A stretch of 64,000 nt of DNA, taken from positions 1 to 64,000 of the forward strand of contig JBJMQS010000074.1 of the NCBI GenBank assembly GCA_045802605.1, given 5' to 3'. The translations under genes and the position numbers were made by a program. Every line of letters begins with the position of its first letter. Position 1 is the first letter of the stretch. Below the pieces are notes generated by a model, which was not told the DNA's origin, ran no database searches, and worked only from the letters and a program-made list of their open reading frames with translations. This stretch comes from JBJMQS01 sp045802605 (lineage in GTDB: Bacteria; Planctomycetota; Planctomycetia; Gemmatales; Gemmataceae). Below are positions 8,667 through 16,754 of this stretch, in pieces.

Positions 8667-9458
8667 ATGTCGCAGCCCATCTACGTTGCTGATGCGTTTA
8701 CCTCGAAGCCATTTCGTGGCAATCCCGCGGCCGTGTGCCCGCTTACGGAGCCTCGGCCGGAAGCGTGGATGCGCTCGGTCGCCGCGGAAATGAACCTCTC
8801 GGAGACCGCGTTTCTGCTACCCGAAAGCGATGGTTTTCGCCTGCGATGGCTAACACTCATGGTCGAGGTGGCTCTGTGCGGTCATGCCACGCTGGCAAGT
8901 GCTCACATTCTCTGGGAAACCAAGCGGGCTCAACTCGATAAGCCGATTCGGTTTTACACTCGGAGCGGCGAGTTGTCCGCGTCACTGTTAAACGAGGGCA
9001 TCGAACTCGACTTTCCTCGGCGAGACGTCAAGCGAATTGACCCGCCGGCAGATTTGGTGGAGGCGTTGGGCGTGCGGCCGCTGTTCATCGGCACCGCGGG
9101 CGGGGATGTGCTGTGTGAATTGGAAAGCGAAGCCGTTGTGCGCGCAGTCACACCCGACTTTGCCAAACTCGCGCGGATCGATGCACGCGGCATCATCATC
9201 ACCGCCCGGGGCACCGACTGCGGCATGGATTTCGTCTCGCGGTTTTTCGCGCCGGCCAGCGGAATCAACGAAGACCCAGTGACTGGCTCCGCACACTGTG
9301 CGCTCGCGCCATTTTGGGCGGAGCGTCTTGGCGGCCACGAGTTCACTGCCTTCCAGGCGTCGGCGCGCGGCGGAGTACTTGGCGTGCGATTAGTTGACGA
9401 TCGGGTGAAACTTGTTGGTCGAGCAGTCACAGTGTGGCGCGGCGAGTTGGTGGTCTGA
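8667..9458 (+). CDS. PhzF family isomerase/epimerase
   Basis: The 263-residue protein begins YVADAFTSKPFRGNPAAVCP, the typical PhzF opening. It has the MNLSETAFLLP segment containing the family's catalytic Glu, then VEVALCGHATLASAH. The second lobe ends with NEDPVTGSAHCALAPFWAERLG. Members include PhzF (phenazine) and many proteins of unknown substrate. The start at 8667 is preceded by GGGAGA. An upstream open frame to 7800 comes only from the R7 repeat and antisense pdxH. No phenazine genes are nearby, so the substrate stays open. Confidence 0.92.
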   Translation: MSQPIYVADAFTSKPFRGNPAAVCPLTEPRPEAWMRSVAAEMNLSETAFLLPESDGFRLRWLTLMVEVALCGHATLASAHILWETKRAQLDKPIRFYTRSGELSASLLNEGIELDFPRRDVKRIDPPADLVEALGVRPLFIGTAGGDVLCELESEAVVRAVTPDFAKLARIDARGIIITARGTDCGMDFVSRFFAPASGINEDPVTGSAHCALAPFWAERLGGHEFTAFQASARGGVLGVRLVDDRVKLVGRAVTVWRGELVV

Positions 9459-9491
9459 AAAAAAACCCAGCGTGGCGGCGGCCACGCTGGG
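9458..9491 (-). terminator. Rho-independent terminator (minus strand)
   Basis: An 11-bp perfect stem (CCCAGCGTGGC/GCCACGCTGGG) with a GGCG loop at 9466-9491 is followed, in minus-strand direction, by eight U residues (A-run 9458-9465). It lies 26 bases beyond the stop of the CpxP-like gene and at the stop of convergent phzF. Confidence 0.88.
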
Positions 9492-9516
9492 GAGTAAAGG
9501 TCGGATGTGTGACCGT

Positions 9517-10266
9517 TCAATCATCGACCTTATTCTTGGGCTCGCCGCCGTCTTTGCCTTTGCCGCGACCCTTGCCCTTACCTTCGCCGCCGCCACCGAA
9601 GCCGCCGCGCTCCATTTTGACCTCAAACGGTTTGCCGAGGGCTGCTTCGTAGGACTTCTTCTGGGTGTCGTCCAAGGCGGCCATCACTTTGTCCTTGGCC
9701 TCTTTGTTGAGTGATTCCATCTTTTGGCGCGACTCACGGCCGCCGCCGTCGCGGAATAGCTCCATGGTGTCTTTGCGCAGTTCCTCGACGATGCCCTTCA
9801 CTTTGCTCTTTTGCTCATCCGACAACTTCAACGTGGTTTGCAATTCTGTGTCGGTGAAAGCGTTCACGCCGGACTGTTGCCAGCGAATTTCATTGAAGCG
9901 CTTGGCTTGTTCAGGTTTGAGAATTTCCTTAATCGACTTCAGCATGGCTTCGTTGGCTTCGCGCATGGCCACGGGACGGTCTTCCGCATCTTTGCTTTGG
10001 ATGTCCTCAAATTTCTCGCGGGCCGTTTTCTGAAGCTCTTTAATTTTGTCCTTTTGCTCGTCGGTGACCTTCAGTTCTTCCTGAACGCCCGAGTTGCTAA
10101 TGAGGAATACGGGGTTGCCGCGCATCATGCCGCCGCCGCGCATCCCGCCTTTTCCTTTGCCGTCGCCGCCCTTGCCTTCGCCCTTACCTTCGGGCGGTTG
10201 GGTGAGTGCGACGCTGCCGAGCAACGCGGCAATGCCGATGGCGAACACGAATTTCGAGATACGCAT
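9517..10266 (-). CDS. Exported CpxP/Spy-like helical protein
   Basis: The protein has 249 residues. It starts with a signal peptide (MRISKFVFAIGIAALLGSVALT), followed by a Gly/Lys-rich linker (residues 24-48). Two related helical segments then open with LKVTDEQKDKIKEL and LKLSDEQKSKVKGI. That spacing resembles the LTxxQ helices of CpxP/Spy periplasmic chaperones and zinc-sensing ZraP-like proteins. The C-terminus is again Gly/Lys-rich. It probably acts in the periplasm; the precise role is unknown. It has its own strong terminator downstream. The 230 bases upstream show no gene or clear motif. Confidence 0.72.
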   Translation of the reverse strand: MRISKFVFAIGIAALLGSVALTQPPEGKGEGKGGDGKGKGGMRGGGMMRGNPVFLISNSGVQEELKVTDEQKDKIKELQKTAREKFEDIQSKDAEDRPVAMREANEAMLKSIKEILKPEQAKRFNEIRWQQSGVNAFTDTELQTTLKLSDEQKSKVKGIVEELRKDTMELFRDGGGRESRQKMESLNKEAKDKVMAALDDTQKKSYEAALGKPFEVKMERGGFGGGGEGKGKGRGKGKDGGEPKNKVDD

Positions 10267-10496
10267 AACGGTTTTCCTCGGGTCGAAAGTTAGGGAGGGT
10301 CATTGGACCGCCAAAATGTTTAACCCCGTCTTTGTAGGCACGGACCCTGAAAAACGAATGAAGGGAGCCGAAAGTAGGGTAGGCAGCGCTTTGGGTGCCC
10401 ACCGCATTTATTGTTCTTTTTCAGGGCGAAAAGGCCTAACAGCACGGGGGAATCGCGAGAAAACGGTGGGTACTTTGAGCGGTGTCGAACCTATGG

Positions 10497-11216
10497 TTAC
10501 TGACTTTTGACCGGTTTTGAGCCATGTTCCATGGTCCAACCTGCGGGAACCTTCGGCTCAAAGTCGGCTTTGGTGAATTTGACACTGGTGTCGATACGCG
10601 GAAAATCCCATTTCACAACTGTTCCGCTGCCGTCGTCCACCTCGATTAGCCTCGGCATGGCCGTTTCCTTCCACAAGACAAACCGCGCCTTGGTGAATTC
10701 CTGTCGGACCTTAGCGTCCTTCGGAGCTAGGAAGAAATAGCTGTAATGCTCGTCCTCTTTCGCGAGCGTCCACTCGAATTGCTCTTTCGCCTCGCTCACT
10801 TTCATGCTGCGAAACAAGCGACACACAATATGATCTTCTGGATGAAATTCGAACCATAAGAATCTCAGTGGCAGCTCATAGTCAATAATCATTTTCGCGG
10901 CCGGCTGATACACATACAAATGCTTGTTCGCATAAATGTGCGTTTCAAATTTGTCGGCGTCCGTTTCGTTTTCGAGATGGAGAAAAGCGAAGCCAGGTCG
11001 CAACCATCGCAGCTTCCCTTTGTACGTCTGCGACGACTTACTCACCTCATCGATTTCGCTACGCGTGACGTCCGCCTCCAGGGCCGTCACTGCGCTCATC
11101 GACTTTTCCCATTTCTCGAGAATTGGATCGACGCGCGAACTGTCAGCCGGCTTCAGTTCCTGCGCGGCGACGAGCGTCGTCGCCAGCAACAGCGCGATGA
11201 AAGCGAAGGGACGCAA
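10497..11216 (-). CDS. TIGR03009-like exported planctomycete protein (paralogue 1)
   Basis: The protein has about 239 residues if the TTG at 11216 is used (LRPFAFIALLLATTLVAAQE signal peptide). The open frame continues to 11348 but there overlaps the neighbouring gene. The body contains ALEADVTRSEIDEVSK, TYKGKLRWLRPGFAFLHLEN, KHLYVYQPAAKMIIDYELP, EDEHYSYFFLAPK and WDFPRIDTSVKFTKADFEP. It aligns along its length with the gene directly upstream. The fold pattern, an antiparallel sheet with repeated strands, is reminiscent of LolA/LolB-like lipoprotein carriers, but that is only an impression. It forms an operon with paralogue 2, with 14 bases between stop and start. Confidence 0.75.
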   Translation of the reverse strand: MRPFAFIALLLATTLVAAQELKPADSSRVDPILEKWEKSMSAVTALEADVTRSEIDEVSKSSQTYKGKLRWLRPGFAFLHLENETDADKFETHIYANKHLYVYQPAAKMIIDYELPLRFLWFEFHPEDHIVCRLFRSMKVSEAKEQFEWTLAKEDEHYSYFFLAPKDAKVRQEFTKARFVLWKETAMPRLIEVDDGSGTVVKWDFPRIDTSVKFTKADFEPKVPAGWTMEHGSKPVKSQ

Positions 11217-11230
11217 GAGTTGTTCCAGCT

Positions 11231-12097
11231 TTATTGACCCGTCGGGCGATATTTGCTCGGCTGGGGTTGCGGCTGCGTGGGTTGGGCCGGGTTGACGCCG
11301 GGCGCGGTGGCTTGCGGATTCGGGCGGGCGACGCGCTCCTTCTTCCAATCCTTCGGCGGCTCGGGCGGCGTGAAGTCAGCGGCTGAGATCTTGGCGTTGG
11401 TGTCGATCTTCGGAATGTCCCATTTAATGACCGCGCCGGCCGGATCTTCCAATTCGATTTGTCGTGGCAAGAACGTGGTATTCCAAAGAACAAGCCGGGC
11501 CTTGGCAAACTCTTGTCGATCCGCGGCCACCTTTGGAGCCACGAAGAAGTAGCAGTAGTGCTGATCTTCTTTGGCGAGTTCGAGATCAAACCGGTCCTTC
11601 GCTTCGGTCGCTTTCATGCCAGACAGAAAATTGAGCAGGTTGTTGTCCTGGAACTGCGCTTGGTTAGCGGCGCGGGCCGGCATCTCGTGGATGCGCATGA
11701 CTTTCGCCTGCGGCCGGTATTCGTATAGGAAGGTGCCGGTGAAGACGTAGTGTTCATATACTTGCGGGTTGGTCGATTTCACCAGATACAACGTCGCGCG
11801 GTCGGGACGCAGGAACCGCACTTTGCCTTGGTAAACCTCGGTCGTTTTGGCGACGGGATCGGTTTCGCTGCGGGTGATCTCCGCTTCGAAAGCGGTCACC
11901 GACTTCATCTTCTGTTCCCACTGATTCAGTAACAGGTCGAGCCGTGGGTTCGGCACCGAGGCCCCGGCCTGGGCGACGGGCTTGGCCTGCAATCCCGCGG
12001 CTTGCTGGCCCTGGGGGTTGAGCGAAGGCTGTTGTTGGGCGAAACCTGCCGAGGTCAGCAAGAGAAAACTCGCGATTGCCAGCGTGGGGGTACGCAT
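11231..12097 (-). CDS. TIGR03009-like exported planctomycete protein (paralogue 2)
   Basis: The 288-residue protein starts with signal peptide MRTPTLAIASFLLLTSAGFAQ. A Gln/Pro-rich linker comes next, then the same domain as its downstream neighbour: AFEAEITRSETDPVAK, VYQGKVRFLRPDRATLYLVK, FLYEYRPQAKVMRIHEMP, EDQHYCYFFVAPK, WDIPKIDTNAKISAADFTP. It ends in a Pro/Gln-rich tail. ATG 12097 is chosen because it begins the signal peptide; the ORF extends to 12160 without reason. The tandem duplication suggests paired or redundant envelope functions. Function is unknown. Confidence 0.8.
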   Translation of the reverse strand: MRTPTLAIASFLLLTSAGFAQQQPSLNPQGQQAAGLQAKPVAQAGASVPNPRLDLLLNQWEQKMKSVTAFEAEITRSETDPVAKTTEVYQGKVRFLRPDRATLYLVKSTNPQVYEHYVFTGTFLYEYRPQAKVMRIHEMPARAANQAQFQDNNLLNFLSGMKATEAKDRFDLELAKEDQHYCYFFVAPKVAADRQEFAKARLVLWNTTFLPRQIELEDPAGAVIKWDIPKIDTNAKISAADFTPPEPPKDWKKERVARPNPQATAPGVNPAQPTQPQPQPSKYRPTGQ

Positions 12098-12195
12098 TGT
12101 CCAACTCCGAAGGGCCGAAGACCGGCCTCGCTTATAGCACGGACTACATAAACCTGGCAACCCAGGCTGGCATAGCCGTTGCGTAAGCTAGACGT

Positions 12196-12783
12196 ATGGA
12201 ACGCACACAAATTCGCATCGTGGCGGGTTCGCACCGGGGCCGAAAGCTCACGATTGACGTCCACGCCGGCCTTCGGCCGACTCCGCAGATGGTCCGCGAA
12301 GCCCTGTTTAGCATTCTCGGCCACGCGGTGCCGGGCCGGCCCTTTTATGACGTCTTCGCCGGCACCGGCGTCAATGGTTTGGAAGCCATCAGCCGCGGCG
12401 CAAGCAAGGCCGTGTTCGTCGAGCGCGACAACCGGCTGGCCAACGCGATCGACCAGCGGCTCGACGAGTTTCAGATGTCTGGCCGCGGGCAAGTGCTCAG
12501 AGCCGATGTGTACCGCTGGGCCGATCGCTGGATCGTGCCGAACGATGGCGTGAATGTGTTCTTGAGTCCACCGTTCGGTGATTTCACGGATCGCTTCGAC
12601 GAGTTTCTCGGGCTGGTCGGCGTGCTGGCGGCGAAGTTGCCACAGAATTCCGTGTTAGTGGTGCAACTCGAAGAAGGTTTCCCATTGGAGAAGTTGCCGG
12701 ATGCCGAGCGCTGGGACATCCGGCACTACGGGCGAAATACATTGGCATTTTGGGAACCGCCCGAAAAGAGCGTCGAGGCGTAA
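12196..12783 (+). CDS. rsmD: 16S rRNA (guanine-N2)-methyltransferase RsmD-like
   Basis: RsmD methylates G966 of 16S rRNA using SAM. The 195-residue protein shows the family pattern: RIVAGSHRGRKL, LRPTPQMVREALFSIL, the SAM-binding DVFAGTGVNGLEAISRGA, and VFVERD. The catalytic motif, usually (D/N)PPF/Y, reads SPPF here (FLSPPFGDF), a notable change. The last codons (KSVEA) and stop come from palindrome R3 at 12766-12846. It is convergent with the macrodomain gene, whose stop lies in the same palindrome. Confidence 0.88.
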   Translation: MERTQIRIVAGSHRGRKLTIDVHAGLRPTPQMVREALFSILGHAVPGRPFYDVFAGTGVNGLEAISRGASKAVFVERDNRLANAIDQRLDEFQMSGRGQVLRADVYRWADRWIVPNDGVNVFLSPPFGDFTDRFDEFLGLVGVLAAKLPQNSVLVVQLEEGFPLEKLPDAERWDIRHYGRNTLAFWEPPEKSVEA

Positions 12784-12846
12784 GCCCGACGTGGATGACT
12801 CTGATATTTGAAAGTCCCACGTCGGCCTTACGGCTCGACGCTCTTT
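12766..12846. repeat. Palindromic repeat, family R3
   Basis: Arms AAGAGCGTCGAGGCGTAAGC.. (from 12766) and ..TACGGCTCGACGCTCTT (to 12846) are near-complementary over about 28 bases. Both convergent stop codons (rsmD TAA at 12781, macrodomain TAA at 12828) lie within it. The position fits a shared bidirectional terminator. Other copies are at 45087-45162 and 48272-48347. Confidence 0.88.
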
Positions 12847-13358
12847 AGTTTGCGTTCGTACAACTGCGCATCACTCTCCACGAAGCAACAAAACACCACC
12901 TCTTCTGGCCAGGCGTACTCGCGTAACCACTGCGCGACCGCATCGACGGCAATCGCACAGGCTTGCTCCGGCGGGAATCGATACACGCCAGTCGAGATAC
13001 ATGGGAAAGCGATCGAGTGCAGCCGGTGCTCCTGCGCAATTCGAAGTGATGTCTCGTAACACGACCGCAGCAACTCCGCCTCGCCGCGCTGGCCAGCATG
13101 CCAGACGGGACCCACCGTGTGAATCACATGGGTCGCCGGCAGCCGATAACCGCGCGTGATCTTTGCGGAGCCGGTCGCGCAACCGCCGAGCCTCAGGCAT
13201 TCGGCCAAAAGCTCGGGACCTGCGGCACGATGGATCGCGCCGTCTACACCGCCTCCACCTAAGAGCGATTCATTGGCAGCGTTTACAATCGCATCGACTT
13301 TCAGCTTTGCAATGTCTCCAGCGACGACCCGCATTTGGTTCCCAATTTCTTTGCCCAT
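12828..13358 (-). CDS. Macrodomain protein (O-acetyl-ADP-ribose deacetylase type)
   Basis: Macrodomains of this type remove ADP-ribose or deacetylate O-acetyl-ADP-ribose. The 176-residue protein has the complete signature: VVAGDIAKLKVDAIVNAANESLLGGGGVDGAIHRAAGPEL, then GSAKITRGYRLPATHVIHTVGPVW and SIAFPCISTGVYRFPPEQA. The start at 13358 (MGKEIGNQMRVVAGD) is chosen over 13418; ATG 13334 is a further possibility. Its C-terminal KSVEP and stop are encoded by palindrome R3. No ADP-ribosyltransferase gene was recognised nearby. Confidence 0.92.
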   Translation of the reverse strand: MGKEIGNQMRVVAGDIAKLKVDAIVNAANESLLGGGGVDGAIHRAAGPELLAECLRLGGCATGSAKITRGYRLPATHVIHTVGPVWHAGQRGEAELLRSCYETSLRIAQEHRLHSIAFPCISTGVYRFPPEQACAIAVDAVAQWLREYAWPEEVVFCCFVESDAQLYERKLKSVEP

Positions 13359-13490
13359 TCTTCTTAGCCACTTCGCTTGAAGTCTGTAGAACGATTGTAA
13401 CCACAGGCGGACAAGCACTTAGGGCACATCGGAACTCGATCACGGCACGGAACGCCTTTTGCACACGTAGGGGCGGACCGGAGCCAGGCA

Positions 13491-14771
13491 ATGCCGTGTC
13501 GAGTGACTACCAGCGGCGAGCGCGAAACGATGCGTGAGAGATACTGCGCTGTGCGCGGGCTCACGGAGAAACTCTGCGCGCCGTTGGCGACCGAAGACTT
13601 CCAATTGCAATCGATGCCCGATTGCAGTCCGCCCAAATGGCACCTGGCGCATTCGACATGGTTCTTCGAACAGTTTGTGCTGGCAACCCAGAGCGGCTAT
13701 GAGCCAGTAAACCCGGCGTACCAATATTTGTTCAACTCCTACTACGAAGCAGTTGGCGATCGTTGGCCACGACCCAATCGCGGCTTGCTCTCGCGACCCA
13801 CGGTAGGCGAGGTGACGGATTATCGCCATGCGGTGGACGAGCGAATGTTGCGTCGGCTCGAAACGGCCGACCGCGCGACGATGATCGTGGTGGAATTGGG
13901 TTTGAATCACGAGCAACAACATCAGGAGTTGCTGCTCACGGATATCAAGCATGCGTTTTCGTTGAACCCCTTGCGTCCGATCTACACAAAAGAGATAACC
14001 GCGGAGACGCAGAGAGCGCGGAGAATGCCTTTCTCTGCGTCCTCTGCGTCTCCGCGGTTAACTCTGAATTGGCTGCCTCATGCCGAAGGCGTTTACTCCA
14101 TCGGCCAGGCGGGTCCGGAATTCGCTTACGACAACGAGTCGCCGCGGCATCGAGTGTTCCTCGAAGCGTTCGAGATCGCCGATCGCCTTGTGAGTGTCGG
14201 CGAATATCAACAATTCATCGACGATCGCGGCTACGAGCGATCCGAGTTTTGGCTGTCCGATGGCTGGACCAAGCGCCAAGCCGAAGAATGGCAAGCGCCG
14301 TTGTACTGGCGCGATGGTCAGATTTTTACGCTGCACGGCGAGCGGCCGCTCGATCCTGATGAGCCGGTGTGCCACGTGAGCTTTTACGAAGCGGATGCCT
14401 ACGCTCGCTGGGCCGGGGCGCGATTGCCGACTGAAGCGGAGTGGGAAGTCGCTGCCCTCGCTAAGGCCGCGGACTCAGAAAATCAAAACTTCCTCGAATC
14501 AGGTCGGCTGCATCCAATCGGCGGCGCAGGGCAGTTCCTGGGCGACGCCTGGGAATGGACCGCGAGCCCTTACACGCCGTATCCCGGCTATCGGCCCGCG
14601 GCCGGCGCGCTGGGTGAATACAACGGCAAATTCATGTGCAATCAGATGGTGCTGCGTGGCGGCTCGTGCGTCACGCCAACCGGCCACGTTCGCCCAACGT
14701 ACCGCAACTTCTTTCCGCCCGAGGCCCGCTGGCAATTCAGCGGCATCCGCTTGGCGAAAGGACCCGTATGA
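13491..14771 (+). CDS. egtB: Ergothioneine biosynthesis protein EgtB (sulfoxide synthase)
   Basis: EgtB is a non-haem iron enzyme joining a thiol (cysteine or gamma-glutamylcysteine) to trimethylhistidine. The 426 residues contain the N-terminal DinB-like domain (PPKWHLAHSTWFFEQF; iron-binding NHEQQHQE). The C-terminal formylglycine-generating-enzyme-like domain follows: ADAYARWAGARLPTEAEWE, GDAWEWTASPYTPYPGYRP, LRGGSCVTP, RNFFPPEARWQFSGIRLA. A 76-base R1 palindrome lies in frame at residues about 167-192. The gene overlaps egtD by the sequence ATGA. ATG 13491 is the farthest start; MRERYCAVR at 13530 is an alternative. Confidence 0.92.
   Translation: MPCRVTTSGERETMRERYCAVRGLTEKLCAPLATEDFQLQSMPDCSPPKWHLAHSTWFFEQFVLATQSGYEPVNPAYQYLFNSYYEAVGDRWPRPNRGLLSRPTVGEVTDYRHAVDERMLRRLETADRATMIVVELGLNHEQQHQELLLTDIKHAFSLNPLRPIYTKEITAETQRARRMPFSASSASPRLTLNWLPHAEGVYSIGQAGPEFAYDNESPRHRVFLEAFEIADRLVSVGEYQQFIDDRGYERSEFWLSDGWTKRQAEEWQAPLYWRDGQIFTLHGERPLDPDEPVCHVSFYEADAYARWAGARLPTEAEWEVAALAKAADSENQNFLESGRLHPIGGAGQFLGDAWEWTASPYTPYPGYRPAAGALGEYNGKFMCNQMVLRGGSCVTPTGHVRPTYRNFFPPEARWQFSGIRLAKGPV
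13991..14066. repeat. Palindromic repeat R1 inside egtB
   Basis: Perfect 18-base arms AACCGCGGAGACGCAGAG (13997-14014) and complement (14042-14059) extend partly outward to about 13991 and 14066. The repeat is translated as part of EgtB, between the DinB-like and FGE-like domains, and keeps the reading frame open. Confidence 0.9.
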
Positions 14772-15712
14772 TCGCAACACTCGGCCACGAACTGGACACT
14801 TTCCGCACGGATGTGCTGACCGGGCTCTCGCGTCCGCAAAAGCGTCTTCCGTCGAAATATTTTTACGACGAGTCGGGTTCACGCCTGTTTGATTCCATCA
14901 CTCGGCTTGATGAGTATTACCCGACACGCACCGAGTTAGGCATCATGGAGCGGCATGGCCACAACATGGCCGAGCGCCTGGGCCCACACTGCCTGCTCAT
15001 CGAGTTCGGCGGTGGCAGCTTGGTAAAGATCCGCACGCTGCTCGATCATCTCGAACAGCCGGCCGGCTATGTGCCGGTCGATGTCTCGGGCCCGCACCTG
15101 GTTCGCGCCGCTGATCAGTTGGAGCTGGATTATCCCGGCCTGGATGTGATGCCGGTCTGTGCGGACTTCACGGGCGATTTTCCGTTGCCGGGTGATATGA
15201 CCGGGGCGCGACGCGTTGTTTATTTCCCCGGCTCGACCATTGGCAACTTCGATCCGCCTGATGCCGAGACGCTTTTGCGCCATATTGCGCAGATCGTGGG
15301 ATCGGGCGGCGGATTGCTGTTAGGCGTGGATCTGCAGAAGAGCCCGAGCATCATCGAGCCGGCGTACAACGATCGCCGGGGTGTGACAGCCGCGTTCAAT
15401 CGCAATATCCTAATTCGCATTAATCGCGAGTTGGATGCTAACTTCGATCCCGATGCGTTTAAGCATTGCGCGTTTTACAACCAAGTATCATCGCGCGTTG
15501 AGATGCATCTCGTCAGTGAGCGCAAGCAACGGGTCCGGGTTTCGGATCAATTCTTCCGATTCGAAATTGGCGAGAGCATCCACACTGAGAATTCCTACAA
15601 ATATGATCCGCTCGAGTTGGCCCACTTGGCGGCCCGTTGCGGATTGAAAATGGAAACGGCCTGGTACGACGAACACCGGTATTTCGGGGTCATGTACCTG
15701 GTAGCGAATTGA
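14768..15712 (+). CDS. egtD: L-histidine N-alpha-trimethyltransferase EgtD
   Basis: EgtD converts histidine to hercynine with three SAM molecules, supplying the substrate of EgtB. The 314-residue protein begins with RPQKRLPSKYFYDESGSRLFDSI and YYPTRTELGIM. It has a SAM motif EFGGGSLVKIRTLL and the central PGSTIGNFDP. It continues with LLGVDLQKSP, AYNDRRGVTAAFNRN and HCAFYNQVSSRVEMHL. The C-terminus has the FFRFEIGESIHTENSYKY segment typical of the family. ATG 14768 overlaps the egtB stop (ATGA), so the two are translationally coupled. Confidence 0.95.
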   Translation: MIATLGHELDTFRTDVLTGLSRPQKRLPSKYFYDESGSRLFDSITRLDEYYPTRTELGIMERHGHNMAERLGPHCLLIEFGGGSLVKIRTLLDHLEQPAGYVPVDVSGPHLVRAADQLELDYPGLDVMPVCADFTGDFPLPGDMTGARRVVYFPGSTIGNFDPPDAETLLRHIAQIVGSGGGLLLGVDLQKSPSIIEPAYNDRRGVTAAFNRNILIRINRELDANFDPDAFKHCAFYNQVSSRVEMHLVSERKQRVRVSDQFFRFEIGESIHTENSYKYDPLELAHLAARCGLKMETAWYDEHRYFGVMYLVAN

Positions 15713-15722
15713 GGGGTGCCCC

Positions 15723-16019
15723 ATGCGCGCGACCTGGAACGGCACTGTGATCGCGGAGTCGAACGACACGATTGTCGTCGAGGGCAATCACTATTTTCCG
15801 GCGACGTCGATTCGCAAGGAACACTTTCGTCCGAGCACAACTCACACGGAATGCGGTTGGAAGGGCACGGCCAGCTACTATACCGTGGTGGTCGGGAATC
15901 AAAGTAATCCCGATGCCGCTTGGTATTACCCTGAGCCGAAGGAGGCCGCCCGCAACATCGCCGGCTACGTCGCGTTCTGGAAGGGCGTGAAAGTGGAGGG
16001 CGATGCCGCCGGCGGATGA
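15723..16019 (+). CDS. DUF427 family protein
   Basis: This is a 98-residue single-domain protein. It has the DUF427 core: WNGTVIAESNDTIVVEGNHYFP, then RPSTTHTECGWKGTASYYTVVV, AAWYYPEPKEAARNIAGYVAFWKGVKV. The function of DUF427 is unknown. It lies 10 bases after egtD and its stop abuts the GTG of the transporter ATPase gene, so it is almost certainly in the same operon. A role linked to ergothioneine is suggested by position only. Confidence 0.88.
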   Translation: MRATWNGTVIAESNDTIVVEGNHYFPATSIRKEHFRPSTTHTECGWKGTASYYTVVVGNQSNPDAAWYYPEPKEAARNIAGYVAFWKGVKVEGDAAGG

Positions 16020-16754
16020 GTGTTCCAACTCGACGGCATCGCCAAGACCTATGCGGGTCGCTCCGCTCTTCGGCTCGGGCGGTTAGACATTCCGACCGGA
16101 CAAACGACAGTTCTCATCGGCCCCAGCGGCTGCGGCAAATCCACTATTTTGCGATTGCTCATCGGTTTGATCGCGCCGGATGAAGGCGTCGTGCGCGTCA
16201 AAGATGCGCCGTTGACCCCTGGCAATGTCATGGCGACACGCCGGACGCTGGGTTACGTCATTCAAGATGGCGGACTTTTCCCGCACCTAACAGCTCGTGG
16301 CAACATCACCCTCATGGCTCGCTATCTCGGTTGGGATCGCACCCGACTCGATCGCCGGGTGGACGAACTCGCCGAATTGACGCGCTTCCCCACGGATGGC
16401 CTGGACCGCTATCCACATCAACTCTCCGGCGGCCAGCGGCAACGCGTCGGCCTGATGCGAGCGTTGGCACTCGACCCCGCCGCGCTACTCCTGGATGAGC
16501 CGCTCGGCGCTTTGGATCCATTGGTGCGTGCGGATTTGCAGGACGATCTGCGGGCCATCTTCCGCAAGCTCGGCAAGACTGTGGTACTAGTGACGCATGA
16601 TCTGGGCGAGGCTAGCTTCTTCGCGGACCGCATTGTGCTGTTGCGCGAGGGCATGATTGTGCAAGAGGGCCCGCCCAGCGATTTGTGGCGCAAGCCGGCG
16701 AATGAGTTTGTGACGAAGTTTGTTCAAGCGCAACGGGGGCCGGAATTGCCGTGA
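16020..16754 (+). CDS. ABC transporter ATPase, OpuCA/EgtV-like
   Basis: The protein is the ATP-hydrolysing subunit of an osmoprotectant/quaternary-amine type importer. In 244 residues it shows Walker A GPSGCGKST, the Q-loop segment YVIQDGGLFPHLT, signature LSGGQRQR, Walker B LLLDEPLGALD and the switch His in VTHD. There is no C-terminal CBS domain, unlike OpuCA. The start is GTG, directly after the DUF427 stop. The stop overlaps the GTG of the permease gene (GTGA). The location behind egtB-egtD makes ergothioneine or hercynine a candidate substrate. Confidence 0.9.
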   Translation: MFQLDGIAKTYAGRSALRLGRLDIPTGQTTVLIGPSGCGKSTILRLLIGLIAPDEGVVRVKDAPLTPGNVMATRRTLGYVIQDGGLFPHLTARGNITLMARYLGWDRTRLDRRVDELAELTRFPTDGLDRYPHQLSGGQRQRVGLMRALALDPAALLLDEPLGALDPLVRADLQDDLRAIFRKLGKTVVLVTHDLGEASFFADRIVLLREGMIVQEGPPSDLWRKPANEFVTKFVQAQRGPELP

